Positions 34,401 to 44,400 of a DNA stretch of 64,000 nt are shown piece after piece. This DNA is from Nemertoderma westbladi (Eukaryota; Xenacoelomorpha; Nemertodermatida; Nemertodermatidae). The stretch lies in contig JAUCBJ010000021.1 of NCBI GenBank assembly GCA_032718475.1, forward strand, positions 41,460-105,459, in the 5' to 3' direction. A program made the translations under genes and the position numbers. Below the pieces are notes generated by a model that worked only from the letters and a program-made list of their open reading frames with translations, had not been told where the DNA came from and did not search any database. Every line of letters starts with the position of its first letter. Positions within the stretch are counted from its first letter, which is position 1.

Positions 34401-34739
34401 TGCTACACAAGACTACTAAGGGCATCCCTAAACATCAGCTGGAGACAACACACGAAAAACGCCGAGCTTTATGGTACAATACCACCTGTATCAACCACCC
34501 TCCGTGAACGCAGATTAAGATTCAGTGGGCACTGCTGGCGAAGTAAAGACGAGGTCATACCAGATCTACTTCTCTGGCAACCAACTCATGGAAAGCGTAG
34601 TCGTGGACGACCTGCCATAACATATATAGATCAACTTGAAAGGGATACTGAACTTGGGAGAAACGAAATTGCGACAACTATGGAGAATCGGGAAGCCTGG
34701 AAGGATCTTATTTCCACTGTCCGAGTTCGCTCGACCTAG
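31500..34739 (+). pseudogene. LINE A ORF2: endonuclease end and RT lacking its catalytic box
   Basis: Plus frame: AGDLNAQIG and SDHRIV of the endonuclease (31530-31820) run to 32014, are interrupted by LINE B, and resume in register at 33270. The RT has SGLDEIPVEVWK, NYRGICLLVVSAKIYNK, NGFRPSRST, a changed VDFKFDSI motif (usually V-D-F-x-K-A-F-D) and GVLQGDTLAPLLFV. Immediately after LDYAMRTA it jumps to CYTRLLRASLNISW, so the segment with the FADD/YADD box and the following 130-170 residues is deleted, yet the frame stays open to the TAG at 34737. The C-terminus RLRFSGHCWRSKDEV..YIDQLERDTEL is intact. Confidence 0.8.
32015..33263 (+). mobile_element. LINE B (5'-truncated) nested in LINE A
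   Basis: Begins in RT just before YADDSALIFSHKD; an open frame to 32933 covers the RT C-terminus (KYLGATLDNCLSGES, RKLLCSSLIQCHMDYACSSW, WNTLPNEIKNL). A 330-bp 3' UTR follows, ending in tatctatctatctat. Flanked by ataaca (32009-32014 and 33264-33269). Removing the insert and one repeat leaves LINE A in frame. CR1/L2-like group; no 5' part, so inactive. Confidence 0.82.
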
Positions 34740-34760
34740 TAGTAGTAGTAATAATTGTAA

Positions 34761-35551
34761 AATACACCGATGGGGTATCCATATCCAATGAACCACAGTA
34801 GAATGTTTGTAATGCATACTAACCTGTTGTTTGTAGTGTTGAACTTGTTGTAGTGGTGGTACCTGTTGGAAGACAATATTTGTAAACGATTAGGAACCAC
34901 TTGCAAGCGAAGTGGTAAGAAGTATCTTATAAATAGTACAGGACCTGAGAACAATTTGAGAAGGAAAGTTTTTAAATTGCTGAGAATTGCATAGCTGCAT
35001 CTTTAATATATAATTTAATCATCACTTGGTGTGGTATATAATCCTACATAATAACGCAACGGTTTATATTCAATACCCACTTTTACCCACCCACGGTTTA
35101 TACGCAATACTCAATATGGCCAAATACTGTAGGGTTGAGTATAGTGGCAGCATATGATTGTATTGACAGATGGAGGCCACGAGGAGGTAAATTGCGGACA
35201 TACAAGGTATCAGTCAGATAGTATTTCCAGGTCTATCTTTTACCTGAGCCGCTTGCTGAATGGTTAGAGCGTCAGACTGTATTATGTGTGTAATTTGTAT
35301 TGTAATGTTATATATTATTCCTCCCGACTACCCCATTATTCTGGTTATGAGAGATTTTTATTGTTTTTATTTTTATGATTTACTTATAAGATAATAAGAT
35401 AACAATTATTAAATGATAGGATAACCAAAATACAAAACGTAAGAAATTTGAGCAGTTGACATATTGAGACAGGTAATATTAAAAATGTCATATGTGAACA
35501 CACAAATTGTTCAATTTATAGTGCGCTTCTTCAGTTTAGTAGGCTACTTAC
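34761..35551 (+). mobile_element. Intron with a SINE copy at 35126-35290
   Basis: The copy has actgtagggttgagtatagtggcagca, ggtagtatttccaggtct-like and cttgctgaatggttagagcg (A box), as in the SINE at 18118-18325, and is truncated before the B box. The rest of the stretch is AT-rich intron with nothing recognised. Confidence 0.6.
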
Positions 35552-35716
35552 ATTCTGACATATTGCATTCTCTGTACTCCATCAGTATTTCATTTTCGCA
35601 GGACTGTCCTCCAAATGAACTATTAGTTGTTATGCTTCGTTCGTAAACTTGGAATCCTGTACCACATGTAACATTACATGCTGTGGTTGCAGTCCAATTG
35701 GATAGTTCGCAATCAA
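35552..35716 (-). CDS. Host exon: thrombospondin type 1 domain (second)
   Basis: 165-nt exon, acceptor TTTTACAG before 35716, donor GTAAGT after 35552, phase 1 at both ends. Encodes VDCELSNWTATTACNVTCG, then TGFQVYERSI and CENEILMEYRECNMSEC: the W-x..C..C-G...R...C...C pattern of TSP1 repeats, with one Trp and six Cys. Extracellular binding module (glycosaminoglycans, matrix proteins). Directly downstream of a second TSP1 exon at 36043. Confidence 0.82.
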
Positions 35717-36042
35717 CTGTAAAATGACAAAACAGATATTGTGTATAATAATATAAAACAATATACTATCTCAGACAGGCTAAATAATACGAATTGTAGG
35801 TGATTGTACTTCTTTGTTCCTAATTGTAGTGTTTATCAAAATTGCGCTAAAATCAATAACAAAAAGAAAACAAATCAATATAAAAGCTTTAAAAACCTTT
35901 AAAACCTTTAAAAGCATCATCAGGTAAATAATTTTATTGTTGATTTAACTTGCAAATAAAATTTTTTTTTTGGGGGGGGGGGGGATAAACTATTGTACTC
36001 GTTGCATACAACTAAATCAATAATGTGAAATCATCCATGTAC
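35717..36042. other. Intron between the two TSP1 exons
   Basis: 326 bp, AT-rich, with a 13-base poly-G run near 35972; nothing else seen. Confidence 0.6.
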
Positions 36043-36198
36043 CTGGGCAATTATGATTGTTGCACATTTCTGTCTTTGTAGTGTTTAGGCATGGGAGATT
36101 ATCAGGTTGGTATGCGATCGTTCTGTTATATGATTGAATTCCACCTTCACATGGTTCACTACATAGTCCAACCTCTTCCCATTCATTATACATGCATT
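36043..36198 (-). CDS. Host exon: thrombospondin type 1 domain (first)
   Basis: 156-nt exon, acceptor AACAATAG before 36198, donor GTACAT after 36043, phase 1 at both ends. Encodes ECMYNEWEEVGLCSEPCEGG, then IQSYNRTIAY and CLNTTKTEMCNNHNCP; six cysteines and the central Trp match TSP1. The acceptor lies only 46 nt from the target duplication of the large LTR element at 36249, so branch-point sequence may be affected. Confidence 0.8.
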
Positions 36199-36248
36199 CT
36201 ATTGTTTAATTGAAGCAATAATAATAATATAACAATAATAATATATTA

Positions 36249-36817
36249 TGTGACGGGATCCACCGAGGATCCCGGTTTATCCGGTTTCTAATCTACGATC
36301 CCCGCCGTGTGTATGTGAAAAGAGTTCAGATTGTTGGTTAATCAATGCATATATATATAAGGGTATGATGAATGATAAGATATAGCACAGTTAAGGTGAA
36401 CGATGTATAGTGTACTGAAGTGAAATGGTTTAATATTGTATGGCAGTAGACGGAGATGTGATTAGAGTTCCGGTACTACCCTAACTACTGACTTACTGAA
36501 GTGAATAAATTGGCACAACGAATGATAATATATATTGCACTGGTTGGCCGCATTACGTTACTCAGTTGATGCCTTCCCCCCATTGGCTAATAACTCACTA
36601 CTCGCCTCCCATCTCTCTGGGAGTGTTTTCCTTCCCCACTGCTGTTATTCTCTCTCTCGGAGGTATAACCTCTGACCCCCTTTGTGTGTTCCCTTCGGGG
36701 TTTGTCGCCCCGTTTATTGGGGTGACACGAGGTTGATTGGTAACCAACCTCGTGCTCCCAATATTGCTTAAAACCAACTTTGTGTGGGCCTGGTTAGCGG
36801 AATTGAATACGCTAACA
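36249..36817 (-). repeat. 3' LTR
   Basis: 569 bp, TG..CA ends, partner at 46953-47522. Contains gggatccaccgaggatccc, a short palindrome, near its plus-strand left end. Confidence 0.92.
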
Positions 36818-36855
36818 CTCCCCCCCATGCTATCTTCCCGGTGAGAAGATAGCAT
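36818..36855 (-). other. Polypurine tract with adjoining hairpin
   Basis: On the element strand GGGGGGGAG directly precedes TGTTAGCG of the 3' LTR: the expected plus-strand primer. Beside it an 11-bp perfect stem (36827-36837 with 36845-36855) is shared with the remnant at 10351-10392. Confidence 0.8.
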
Positions 36856-37456
36856 CCACCTCAAGTGCGCTACAATTCCGCTGGATCTCGATCTACCATC
36901 GAGTGTGGGGTGGAACTATTTTCCTCGGAGCCGGCTTTCCAGACCGCCCCCTATGGGTATGGTATCGTTACCCTGTTTACCTGGCGTCCCGTGTCGGGCC
37001 GATCGTGCACTCCTCTCACACGACTTTTGTTTCCCCAACACTTTCGCCACTCCAACTCCACTCTGTTCTCATCCTGACTCTCCTCTACTTCTCCTCACTT
37101 CCGCTCTAACTCTCGGACTTCCCTGTCCCTCACTCAGCCTCTTATCCCTCCCCCCCACACTTGAATTGCACCCGCACTCTCTCCGCACTACAACTCAACC
37201 CCTATCTCACCCACTCACTCCCGACGAGTTTCACCCCCCTCCTGTGCCGTCGCACTCAAGAAGTGTGATGTCGTCCAATGTCTCGTCCGCGATAGTATTA
37301 TAGTCTATTGGTCCCCAGTCCCAGTAGTTAATTGGAAAAAGGTTGTATGACTATATTACTTACTTTGATTGTATTTACTTGCTAAACTAATAATGATTAC
37401 TATGTACGTACATACTAATTGCACTTTTCAATTATTTAGATTATTTGAATTTGTAC
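36856..37456 (-). other. 3' noncoding region of the LTR element
   Basis: Strand-biased (CT-rich on plus, GA-rich on the element strand) and without a supported ORF. It resembles the reverse complement of the 9.86-10.25 kb remnant, for example around cttgaattgcac. Confidence 0.6.
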
Positions 37457-38740
37457 TTAGGAGTTCGCACGTCTCGCCTGGTGCCTTCCAGGCATATCAC
37501 ATGGAAGTCTTAGTTCGTTCCACCTGTCTTTCCCTCTGTCGTCCTCCTCCCTTGGTCGTTTCCTGGTCGCTGCCGCTCCTTTGGTCTTGTCTCCTTTCAG
37601 ACTCCTGATCCTCGCTGTCACCTCTTTACTAATCCCGGTCGTCGACTCCTTGGGCGCCGGTGTTATTAGCTCCCGGTATCGCTTCGCGGGTGGCCCCTCC
37701 GAGTGGCCCTGTTGTCTCCCCCTGTTGGCGTCCCATAGGATCACTTTCATCGCCCTCGGCACATGCTCCGCCAAGAAATCTCTGAACTCTCCTCTGTTCT
37801 GTGGCGTCCATCTGTCCAAATACCTCTGCGTATTTATCACTCTGGCATACGACGCCGCCATCGCCACTTCCTGGTAGGTAAACGGAAGCCTCCGTTTGAT
37901 AATCTCCATGTGAGCCTCCTGATTGATGTTAAAGAAGCCCCACCGGAACTCCTGGGCCTTCATACGTTGCCGAGTCATGGCCCCGACGTCGGCCCACTCC
38001 TCGAAGATCCTAAACTTCTCTTCGTCGTCCATCCAGTCGCACTGGCGTCCGTAGTGTCCCCGGAAGTTGCACTTCGAACACCGGTTGTGCAACCGTGGAC
38101 ACGCCCCCATCCTGTGGCTCGACTTGCGGCAGTAGAGACAACTAGTCCCTTTCTGGAACCGGTACAAACAGCTCCTTTCCTGATGGGTCTGTCTCCTACA
38201 GTAGTCACAGCCAAGCACCAGTGTCTCCCGCCCCACGTCGTCTTTCGTCCCAAGCGATCTCTGCGGTCTGTGGAGTCGCTGGTAAGCGAACTTCCGGACA
38301 TTAGCGTCCCTGTCTACGTCGATCTCCCCGAATACTACCCGTGGTGCCGTCCCCGGTTGCTCGCCCAACCTGATAGTGCTCCCCGCGAAATCCATCGCCG
38401 GCTCCTCATGCACCCAGGCCCGCTTGCCGGGTCTATCCCAAAAGGCCCTCGCCCCACTGGCCGTCACCACCCTCCCGCCAACCCAGCCCGTGTCCGAGTG
38501 GCCGATCCTCCCGATGGGCGGCATCTCCCCGAACTCGTCGTCGTCCTCGTCCTCCTCTGGCAGTGGCTCCAACCCCGGTATCCCGGTGAACCCACCGTGT
38601 CCCTTCCCGCCTTGGCTCTCGCCCGTAACTTTCCATCCTTCCAGCTCCCCTAGCCTCCTTAGCGGATGATCGCCCTCGGCGCCCGCTGGTATGGGCGTCG
38701 TCTGCAATCCCGACGTCGACTGTTTCGGTGATCCTACCGT
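37457..38740 (-). CDS. Triple CCHC zinc-knuckle protein part of the LTR-element ORF
   Basis: About 427 codons open between a TAG at 38741-38743 and the stop at 37457; there is no ATG at the start. It holds three consecutive C-x2-C-x4-H-x4-C knuckles (CDYCRRQTHQERSC, CLYCRKSSHRMGAC, CSKCNFRGHYGRQC; about 38020-38205), then a helical region and a basic C-terminus (TRKRPREEDDRGKDRW) that may be a nuclear signal. It is in the same frame as the exonuclease-like ORF upstream, from which it is separated only by the TGA at 38900 and the TAG at 38741. I read it as the C-terminal part of one ancestral protein. Nucleic-acid binding is likely; family not recognised. Confidence 0.7.
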   Translation of the reverse strand, partial: TVGSPKQSTSGLQTTPIPAGAEGDHPLRRLGELEGWKVTGESQGGKGHGGFTGIPGLEPLPEEDEDDDEFGEMPPIGRIGHSDTGWVGGRVVTASGARAFWDRPGKRAWVHEEPAMDFAGSTIRLGEQPGTAPRVVFGEIDVDRDANVRKFAYQRLHRPQRSLGTKDDVGRETLVLGCDYCRRQTHQERSCLYRFQKGTSCLYCRKSSHRMGACPRLHNRCSKCNFRGHYGRQCDWMDDEEKFRIFEEWADVGAMTRQRMKAQEFRWGFFNINQEAHMEIIKRRLPFTYQEVAMAASYARVINTQRYLDRWTPQNRGEFRDFLAEHVPRAMKVILWDANRGRQQGHSEGPPAKRYRELITPAPKESTTGISKEVTARIRSLKGDKTKGAAATRKRPREEDDRGKDRWNELRLPCDMPGRHQARRANS

Positions 38741-38899
38741 CTAACCTAATTCTCGCCCTAGAGACTCCCCCGAAATCCCTGACGATGTCCAACGAAGTTC
38801 GTCTAAGGCCGCCTGTTCCTCGAAGCCGTAGCTCTGTGCCCTAGCTTCCTCCTCCCTTTCCTCTGCTTCTCTCCTCTCCTGTCTAGCAATTTCTTCCAA

Positions 38900-40048
38900 T
38901 CACTTCGCCTCTTGTCTATCCGCCTCTAGCTGCTCCCATCTCTGATACCGCGTATCTACCTCCCTGTCTACCAGATGTCGGCTGTTATAGTACACCGACT
39001 CGCCCTTCAGCCCCGGGTGGTCTACCAGACCCTCAAAAGCCGTCTTAAAGGCTCTTCTGTAGCCTAGGGGTGATCCCAATAATAGGAATGCCGTTGGTTC
39101 CCTCTCGATAACCACGGTCATGAATAGGTTAAGCAAACCCATCATTATCCAGTCCTCCTGTAGGATATATCGCTTCTGTAGGATACCTGTAGGATTTATC
39201 GCTCCTCTCCGGAATTGATACACCTCTTGTTTCCCTGGCCTCGCTCCCCACTTCAGCAAGTTCGCCAAGTCCGCTCCGTATTCCTCTCTGAACTTGCCCC
39301 AATCCATCGGTTTATGACACACGAGCCCCATTAGCTGGCCCATTGCCACCGCCCCGCAATGTCCTGTGTTCTCCACTAGTCCCAACCCATCTGGTGCTGT
39401 CATAGCCATGTAGACCGTCTGCATATCCAGAAGGTTGGGGGTGTCCGGACCGATGATTCTCTCCGCATCGTCGCGAATTGCCGATCCCACTTTCATCGTC
39501 GACTTCTCTCTCACTAGTGTTTGCACCGCCTTCGGCAACCGGTTCAACTTCGGCCCGTCCTTCTTTCCATATGTCCCTAGATCGAATAGGAATATATCCC
39601 CATTTGGCGTGGCCAAATGTAGGAGTATGGTTCTGGCCGACCCCGCCGGTCCTCTCCTCGAACCCTCCTCGTCTTCCACGGTCCCTTCATCGTCTAGGAC
39701 CATGTATCCTTCTCTGCTGACGGACTCTACGAACCTCTTCCAATCTTTCCTCGGTGGCTCTCTCGCGTACTTCGGAATCCCGAACTTCGCCTCGCATCCT
39801 TTCACCACGTAGTGGAAATGCTTGAAGATCGCGGCGTCCCGTAGGTCCCGACCAGCCGCTGTTCGTGCACCTCCCTGAAATGGTCTTGTAGCGCTCGCGC
39901 TCCGTGACCTCTCTCTAACCGCTCGTAGTATCCCCTCGTCTTCTCTTCCGGATGCCTCTTGGTGAGATCCACCAGTATCTCCTTTCCTCCTGACACCGCC
40001 TTTCTCTTTCTGATCAGTTTCCCTGCCATTCCGAACTCTCTCACTCGC
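38900..40048 (-). CDS. EXD-like 3'-5' exonuclease domain protein in LTR element
   Basis: Open from 40048 (after a TGA at 40049-40051) to a TGA at 38900-38902, with no ATG in the N-terminal part. The pattern is that of the DEDD (35EXOc) exonucleases: YMVLDDEGT (motif I Asp/Glu, about 39690-39715), ARTILLHLATPNGDIFLFDL, then TMKVGSAIRDDAERI (motif II Asp, about 39455-39490), then PNLLDMQTVYMA. The spacing and the ..LAT..G.[IV][FY]LFD.. core resemble EXD1/MUT-7-type proteins. Motif III (Y-x3-D) is not clear; RYILQED near 39155-39175 is the best candidate, so activity is uncertain. The coiled-coil end (RWEQLEADRQEAK) continues past the TGA as EEIARQERREAEEREEEA. An overlapping ORF with an ATG (40125-39802) lies in the frame reached by a -1 shift. 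Confidence 0.62.
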   Translation of the reverse strand, partial: ASERVRNGRETDQKEKGGVRRKGDTGGSHQEASGREDEGILRAVRERSRSASATRPFQGGARTAAGRDLRDAAIFKHFHYVVKGCEAKFGIPKYAREPPRKDWKRFVESVSREGYMVLDDEGTVEDEEGSRRGPAGSARTILLHLATPNGDIFLFDLGTYGKKDGPKLNRLPKAVQTLVREKSTMKVGSAIRDDAERIIGPDTPNLLDMQTVYMAMTAPDGLGLVENTGHCGAVAMGQLMGLVCHKPMDWGKFREEYGADLANLLKWGARPGKQEVYQFRRGAINPTGILQKRYILQEDWIMMGLLNLFMTVVIEREPTAFLLLGSPLGYRRAFKTAFEGLVDHPGLKGESVYYNSRHLVDREVDTRYQRWEQLEADRQEAK

Positions 40049-40125
40049 TCACCTGTAAGGTGGTGCCTTGCCAAGGCGCAGTACTGATGAGTGATAAGGT
40101 TAAGATGGTCTATACAGTTCGACAA
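39802..40125 (-). CDS. Small basic ORF overlapping the exonuclease-like ORF
   Basis: 107 codons from ATG at 40125 to TGA at 39802. Lys/Arg-rich (GKLIRKRKAVSG). It overlaps the first 247 bp of the exonuclease-like frame. It may supply the missing start by -1 frameshifting, or may be chance; I see no perfect slippery heptamer. Confidence 0.35.
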   Translation of the reverse strand: MSNCIDHLNLITHQYCALARHHLTGERVREFGMAGKLIRKRKAVSGGKEILVDLTKRHPEEKTRGYYERLERGHGARALQDHFREVHEQRLVGTYGTPRSSSISTTW

Positions 40126-40529
40126 TGGCCTATTTCTTACTTAATTTTGAGTTATAGCCTAATTTTTACTAGTTAATTCCTAAAACTGTCAAATTGTACC
40201 CTAAATTGCAATTTTGTCCGTTACTTTAATTATGTTCCAGAATTTTCTTTCTACTGTTACCATCATTTATCTAATTTCTAATTCTATTAATTATTATTTA
40301 AATTTAATCGTACTGTGCTACTATCGTACTACTGTGCTACTACTTACTTATTATTGCCGATGGATTACCCTATTTCATAATCCACATTCTGGCCTACTCT
40401 GTGGGCTTGTGCAGTACAACAGTATGGATCGCGTGGCCTACACGATTTATCCAGCTGTACTCATATGCCCCCCTCTCGCTGCTCACTACTAACTATTATC
40501 TACATTATACATACCCTTCTACCACTAAC

Positions 40530-40995
40530 TCTTACTAACCAGTACTATGTACCCTCTTACTAACTTTTAACTAACTTATACTAACCGGTACTACGTACCC
40601 TCTTACTAACCTCTAACTCCACTAACTAACTAACGGTACTACGTACCCTCTTACTAACTCTAACTCTCTCCAACCAACTAACGGTACTACGTACCCTCTT
40701 ACTAACCTCTAACTCCACTAACTAACTAATGGTACTACGTACCCTCTTACTAACTCTTACTATCTCTAACTAACAGTACTACGTACCCTCTTACTAACTC
40801 TTACTCTCTCTAACTAATGGTACTATGTACCCTCTTACTAGCTCTTACTATCTCTAACTAATGGTACTACGTACCCTCTTACTAACTCTTACTCTCTCTA
40901 ACTAACGGTACTACCTACCCTCTTACTAGCTCTTACTATCTCTAACTAACGGTACTATGTACCCTCTTACTACTAACTCCTAATGGTACTACGTA
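40530..40995 (-). repeat. 43-48-bp tandem repeats inside LTR element
   Basis: About ten units of ggtactacgtaccctcttac + taactctta/ctctctctaactaa. Each carries ggtac-tac-gtacc, an interrupted palindrome. They lie between the Gag-protease and exonuclease-like ORFs and are not coding. Confidence 0.88.
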
Positions 40996-41489
40996 CCTTC
41001 TAACTACTTAACTAACTAACTTCCATCTGCCTACTTACTCTCTTTATTTATTTATTATTTTTTTTATATTTTATGTGTGGGAAGGGCGTCTCGCCCTCAA
41101 TTCCACCCCCCTCAGTCCAAAACTTGGACGACTAAACGCTAGGGTGCTCCCTCCAGAAGGCAGCTCTCCCACTGCCCCCCTGTAGGACCTCTAACTCTTC
41201 GCCCCGCTCTCCCTGTCAATTCCAACTCTCTTGGAATTGACCTTCTCTTTTCTCCTGTCCTTAAATTTGGTAAGTGCTGCCTTCTCTCTATGTCTCTGAT
41301 TTCCTCGTGGTCATCCCATGGCGGCAAAGTGCCACCCTTCAACTTGTCGTTCGGCGGTATAATGCCGCCCCTGTTTTCATCCTTGATCTTAGATGCCACC
41401 TCTGCTGGCCTCCCCCTTAATATGTGCGCTGGCATTAAAGACCTCGACGACCCCCGTTCGTCCTTCGGCATAGACGATGTCTGCGTATG
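40996..41489 (-). other. Region after the Gag-protease ORF where RT would be expected
   Basis: Contains a 110-codon ORF (41139-41471; MPKDERGSSRSLMPAHILRG) with no recognisable family. No RT motif is seen. The reading frame differs from that of Gag-protease. Confidence 0.4.
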
Positions 41490-44400
41490 TTATGCCCCCT
41501 CGCACTCTGTCAGTCCCGCGTGCGTATGCAACACGCCTCCTACTTTCCTGACTCCTTTATTATGTTTACTCATGGGCTTCTCTGCCCCTGGTCTAATCCT
41601 CTCACATCCTCTCCCTTTCCATTTTGTCTTCTTACTCGACCTCCCCCTTGTCGGTATGCCTCCCAACCGGACCGGCGTCTCTTCCGGACACTCCTCTGAA
41701 CACTCCTCCGGACTATTGTCCTCCTGACACTCCACCGGACACTCCTCCGGTTTGTCCTCCAGACATCTCGCCGTCCGCTCCTCTCCATCTCCATACCGAT
41801 ACTTGCTGCGACCCTTGTTCCAACCCATTGTCTCTAAATCTTCTGCATCCAAGCCATTCTCCTCCGCCCACTCTCTTGGTGTTGCTTCCACTTCTAGCTG
41901 CACTTCTAGCTGTCTCCCCCTATCGCCCGTCTCTGGCCTCTCCTCTACCTCCTCAACAGTCCCTGGCACCATGCACCCTGAACTCTCAGACACATGGAAT
42001 GGTATATTGGTTTTGATTGGGCCGGTTAGCGTCCACCCGAATGGTGTCAAAATCGCCACCGGGTCACACTGCCTGTCTTCGCCGAAGACCGTTTGTATTC
42101 TCTCGTGGGCCGTCGGGCAGTCCATTCCTACTATAATGGATACCTTCCTAACGTCCACCTCTGGGATTGAGAAGTCGATACTGTCCAGGAATTTGTATTG
42201 TTCGACCTCGATGTTGGTTGGCTGCCTGGCGTTGATATTTATCGACTCTATCACCTGGATGGGGTCGATGGTCGCCCCATAGTCGCATCCCGGTGCTATC
42301 GCTGCTATTGCGCACCGTCCGGTCCTCATCTCCAGAACCTCATCTTTGCTGGAGATGGTTGTTACCGCCATTCTACTTGGCCTCGTTCTCAATCCTATCT
42401 CTTCGGCCACCCAATCCTCAACTAAGGTGAAGGCTGCACCACTGTCGACCAGCATCAGTGTGGTTACTGATCGATTGCCTTCCCCGATTATCCTTACTGG
42501 TACTACCCCTAATAGTACCGTTCCTCTCTTCCTCGCCACTACGGTGCTTGTTGCCATCGTCTGACCTTTACTTTGACCGAACTTAATTGGCGTTTCCTTG
42601 CATTGGCTGGCTCTATGTCCACTCATCACACATCGCGAGCAGATTTCATTCCTTCTCGCGTATTCTACCTGATCTTCCCTGGGTAGTGCTTGCCAGTACC
42701 TGCAGTTCATGGTCTGATGAAGTGCATTTGTATGTAGTTGGCATTTGCTCTTTGGGTTGTAGCCATCCTTATAAAGTGCGTTGCATATCGCACTTATATT
42801 TGTACCAAAGTCCCTACTATTCTTATTGTTTGGGTTCGGCCTACTGGGCGTGCTGGGGTTATGTTTATTTGTGTTGTTATTTTTCCCCTGTCCGCTCCAT
42901 GATGTGGTCTTACCCCCGGCTACTTGTGGACTGGTAGTCCCCTGCATTGCTGCGTACGGCAGTGACTGTCTGAGCTTTGGCAATGCGTTCGACGCGTTGT
43001 GCTCTGGTTTCGGCCTGTGGTAATCGGTCTTTGGTCCCTTTCCCAGGCTATCCTCGCTATAGACTGGGTCCGTTATAAGTTCAGCTTCATAGTTTAAGAA
43101 GCTCGACATCTCTTCTAAACCCGGTTCCGCACCCTTCCTATCTCGAGTGGTGAAAGCGATTTTTCTCCACTTATTGCGCAGCCAAATCGGTAGTGCCTGC
43201 GCTATCGTAGTGATGTTGTTAGACGCGTTGAGTTCGTATGGCGCGTCCAGCGTCTTTAGTACGATTAGCGCCTTCTCGACTTTGTTAGCGAATGTCTTTA
43301 TGCTAACGGGGTTATCCTGTAGGCCACCCGATGTTATACCTCTCAGGGTCTGCCGGATGATCTTGGCCGGGTGCCCATATTCCCTGTCTAACGCCCGCCA
43401 TGCCGTCGTGAAGCCGCCCTCAATGCCCTGGTATTGCCTCACGATGTCGTATGCTGGGCCTCCTGTATACACTTGTAGATACTTTAGGCACTCCGCCTGC
43501 GTCAAATTCTTTGTTAATATTTCATTACTATACATGCGCCGAAACTGTAGGTATTCTTCCGGCCTACTTCCATCGAATTTGAATGGTTCCACGGGTGGTA
43601 ACTCGATCCTGGTCTTTAATGCATCGATTAACGTGGCCATCCCCATCGCTTGCGCTTCCAATGGGTTCGATGGATGCTGTATAGGTTCTCCCGTTGGGTG
43701 CGGTCCGTTCGTCCTGTCTGCCGCTTTCCTCTGACTTGGATATATCATTGGGGGTAGCGGCCCCCTCCATATTTCTGTGTCGCACGATCTATTCTCGTCC
43801 AAGGGGTTCGATGTTCTTACTCCTATTGGGGTATATTGTTGATATTGTGATGGGGGAATGTCACCCTGTCCCCCCCCCCCCCCCACCGGTATGTTTGGTA
43901 CTGGGGTTGATGTTAATATATTGGGGCCCATACACCTATCCGCAATAATTCTCCCCTCCCCTGGGTATATGTTATGTCCCTGCATGCTGTAGTCATACTG
44001 CTGTGCTGGTACCGGTATAGGCCTATCTACTTCTGGCCTACCTGCCGGTATGTACTCCGCGACTTCCGGGTTTAATCCCGTTGTCCGCGCTATCCTATCG
44101 CCTACATTATCTCTCCCAGCATGGCCTATGGTATGTGCAGTAAGGCCTACAGTATGTCCTGCAGTCTGTATGTGTCGCTCGGGATCAAAGTTTATCCTTC
44201 TCGAATAATCCTCCCCGCGGCTACCGTATTCTCGATCGGTAGGTATATCCCGTCGGGAAGTTTCTCTTCGACCCCCTCTACTGCTCTCGTCCTCGTGCCG
44301 GTACATCCTGTACCCCTCTCTCTGCGCGCAATACGCCTCGTCAGGTCGCGTTTCTCCGGGACGACGGCAATCTCCCGAAGTTCGACCCCACTGACTCTCC

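Larger units (their letters stand above)
31488..34760 (+). mobile_element. 5'-truncated TAG-tailed LINE (LINE A), flanked by 12-bp duplication
   Basis: Body 31500-34748, flanked by taataattgtaa at 31488-31499 and 34749-34760. It begins inside the endonuclease domain and ends directly after the ORF2 stop in (TAG)n. It carries LINE B (32015-33263) inside it. Related to, but clearly different from, the LINE at 59224-61102. Confidence 0.85.

Noticed and set aside
37763-38653. Plus-strand 296-codon ORF in the LTR element
   Set aside because: Shadow of the zinc-knuckle ORF on the opposite strand in GC-rich DNA; no family features.
40049-40058. Splice acceptor that would start the exonuclease-like ORF
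   Set aside because: The TTACAG site leaves the in-frame TGA at 40049-40051 inside the exon, so it would not open that frame.
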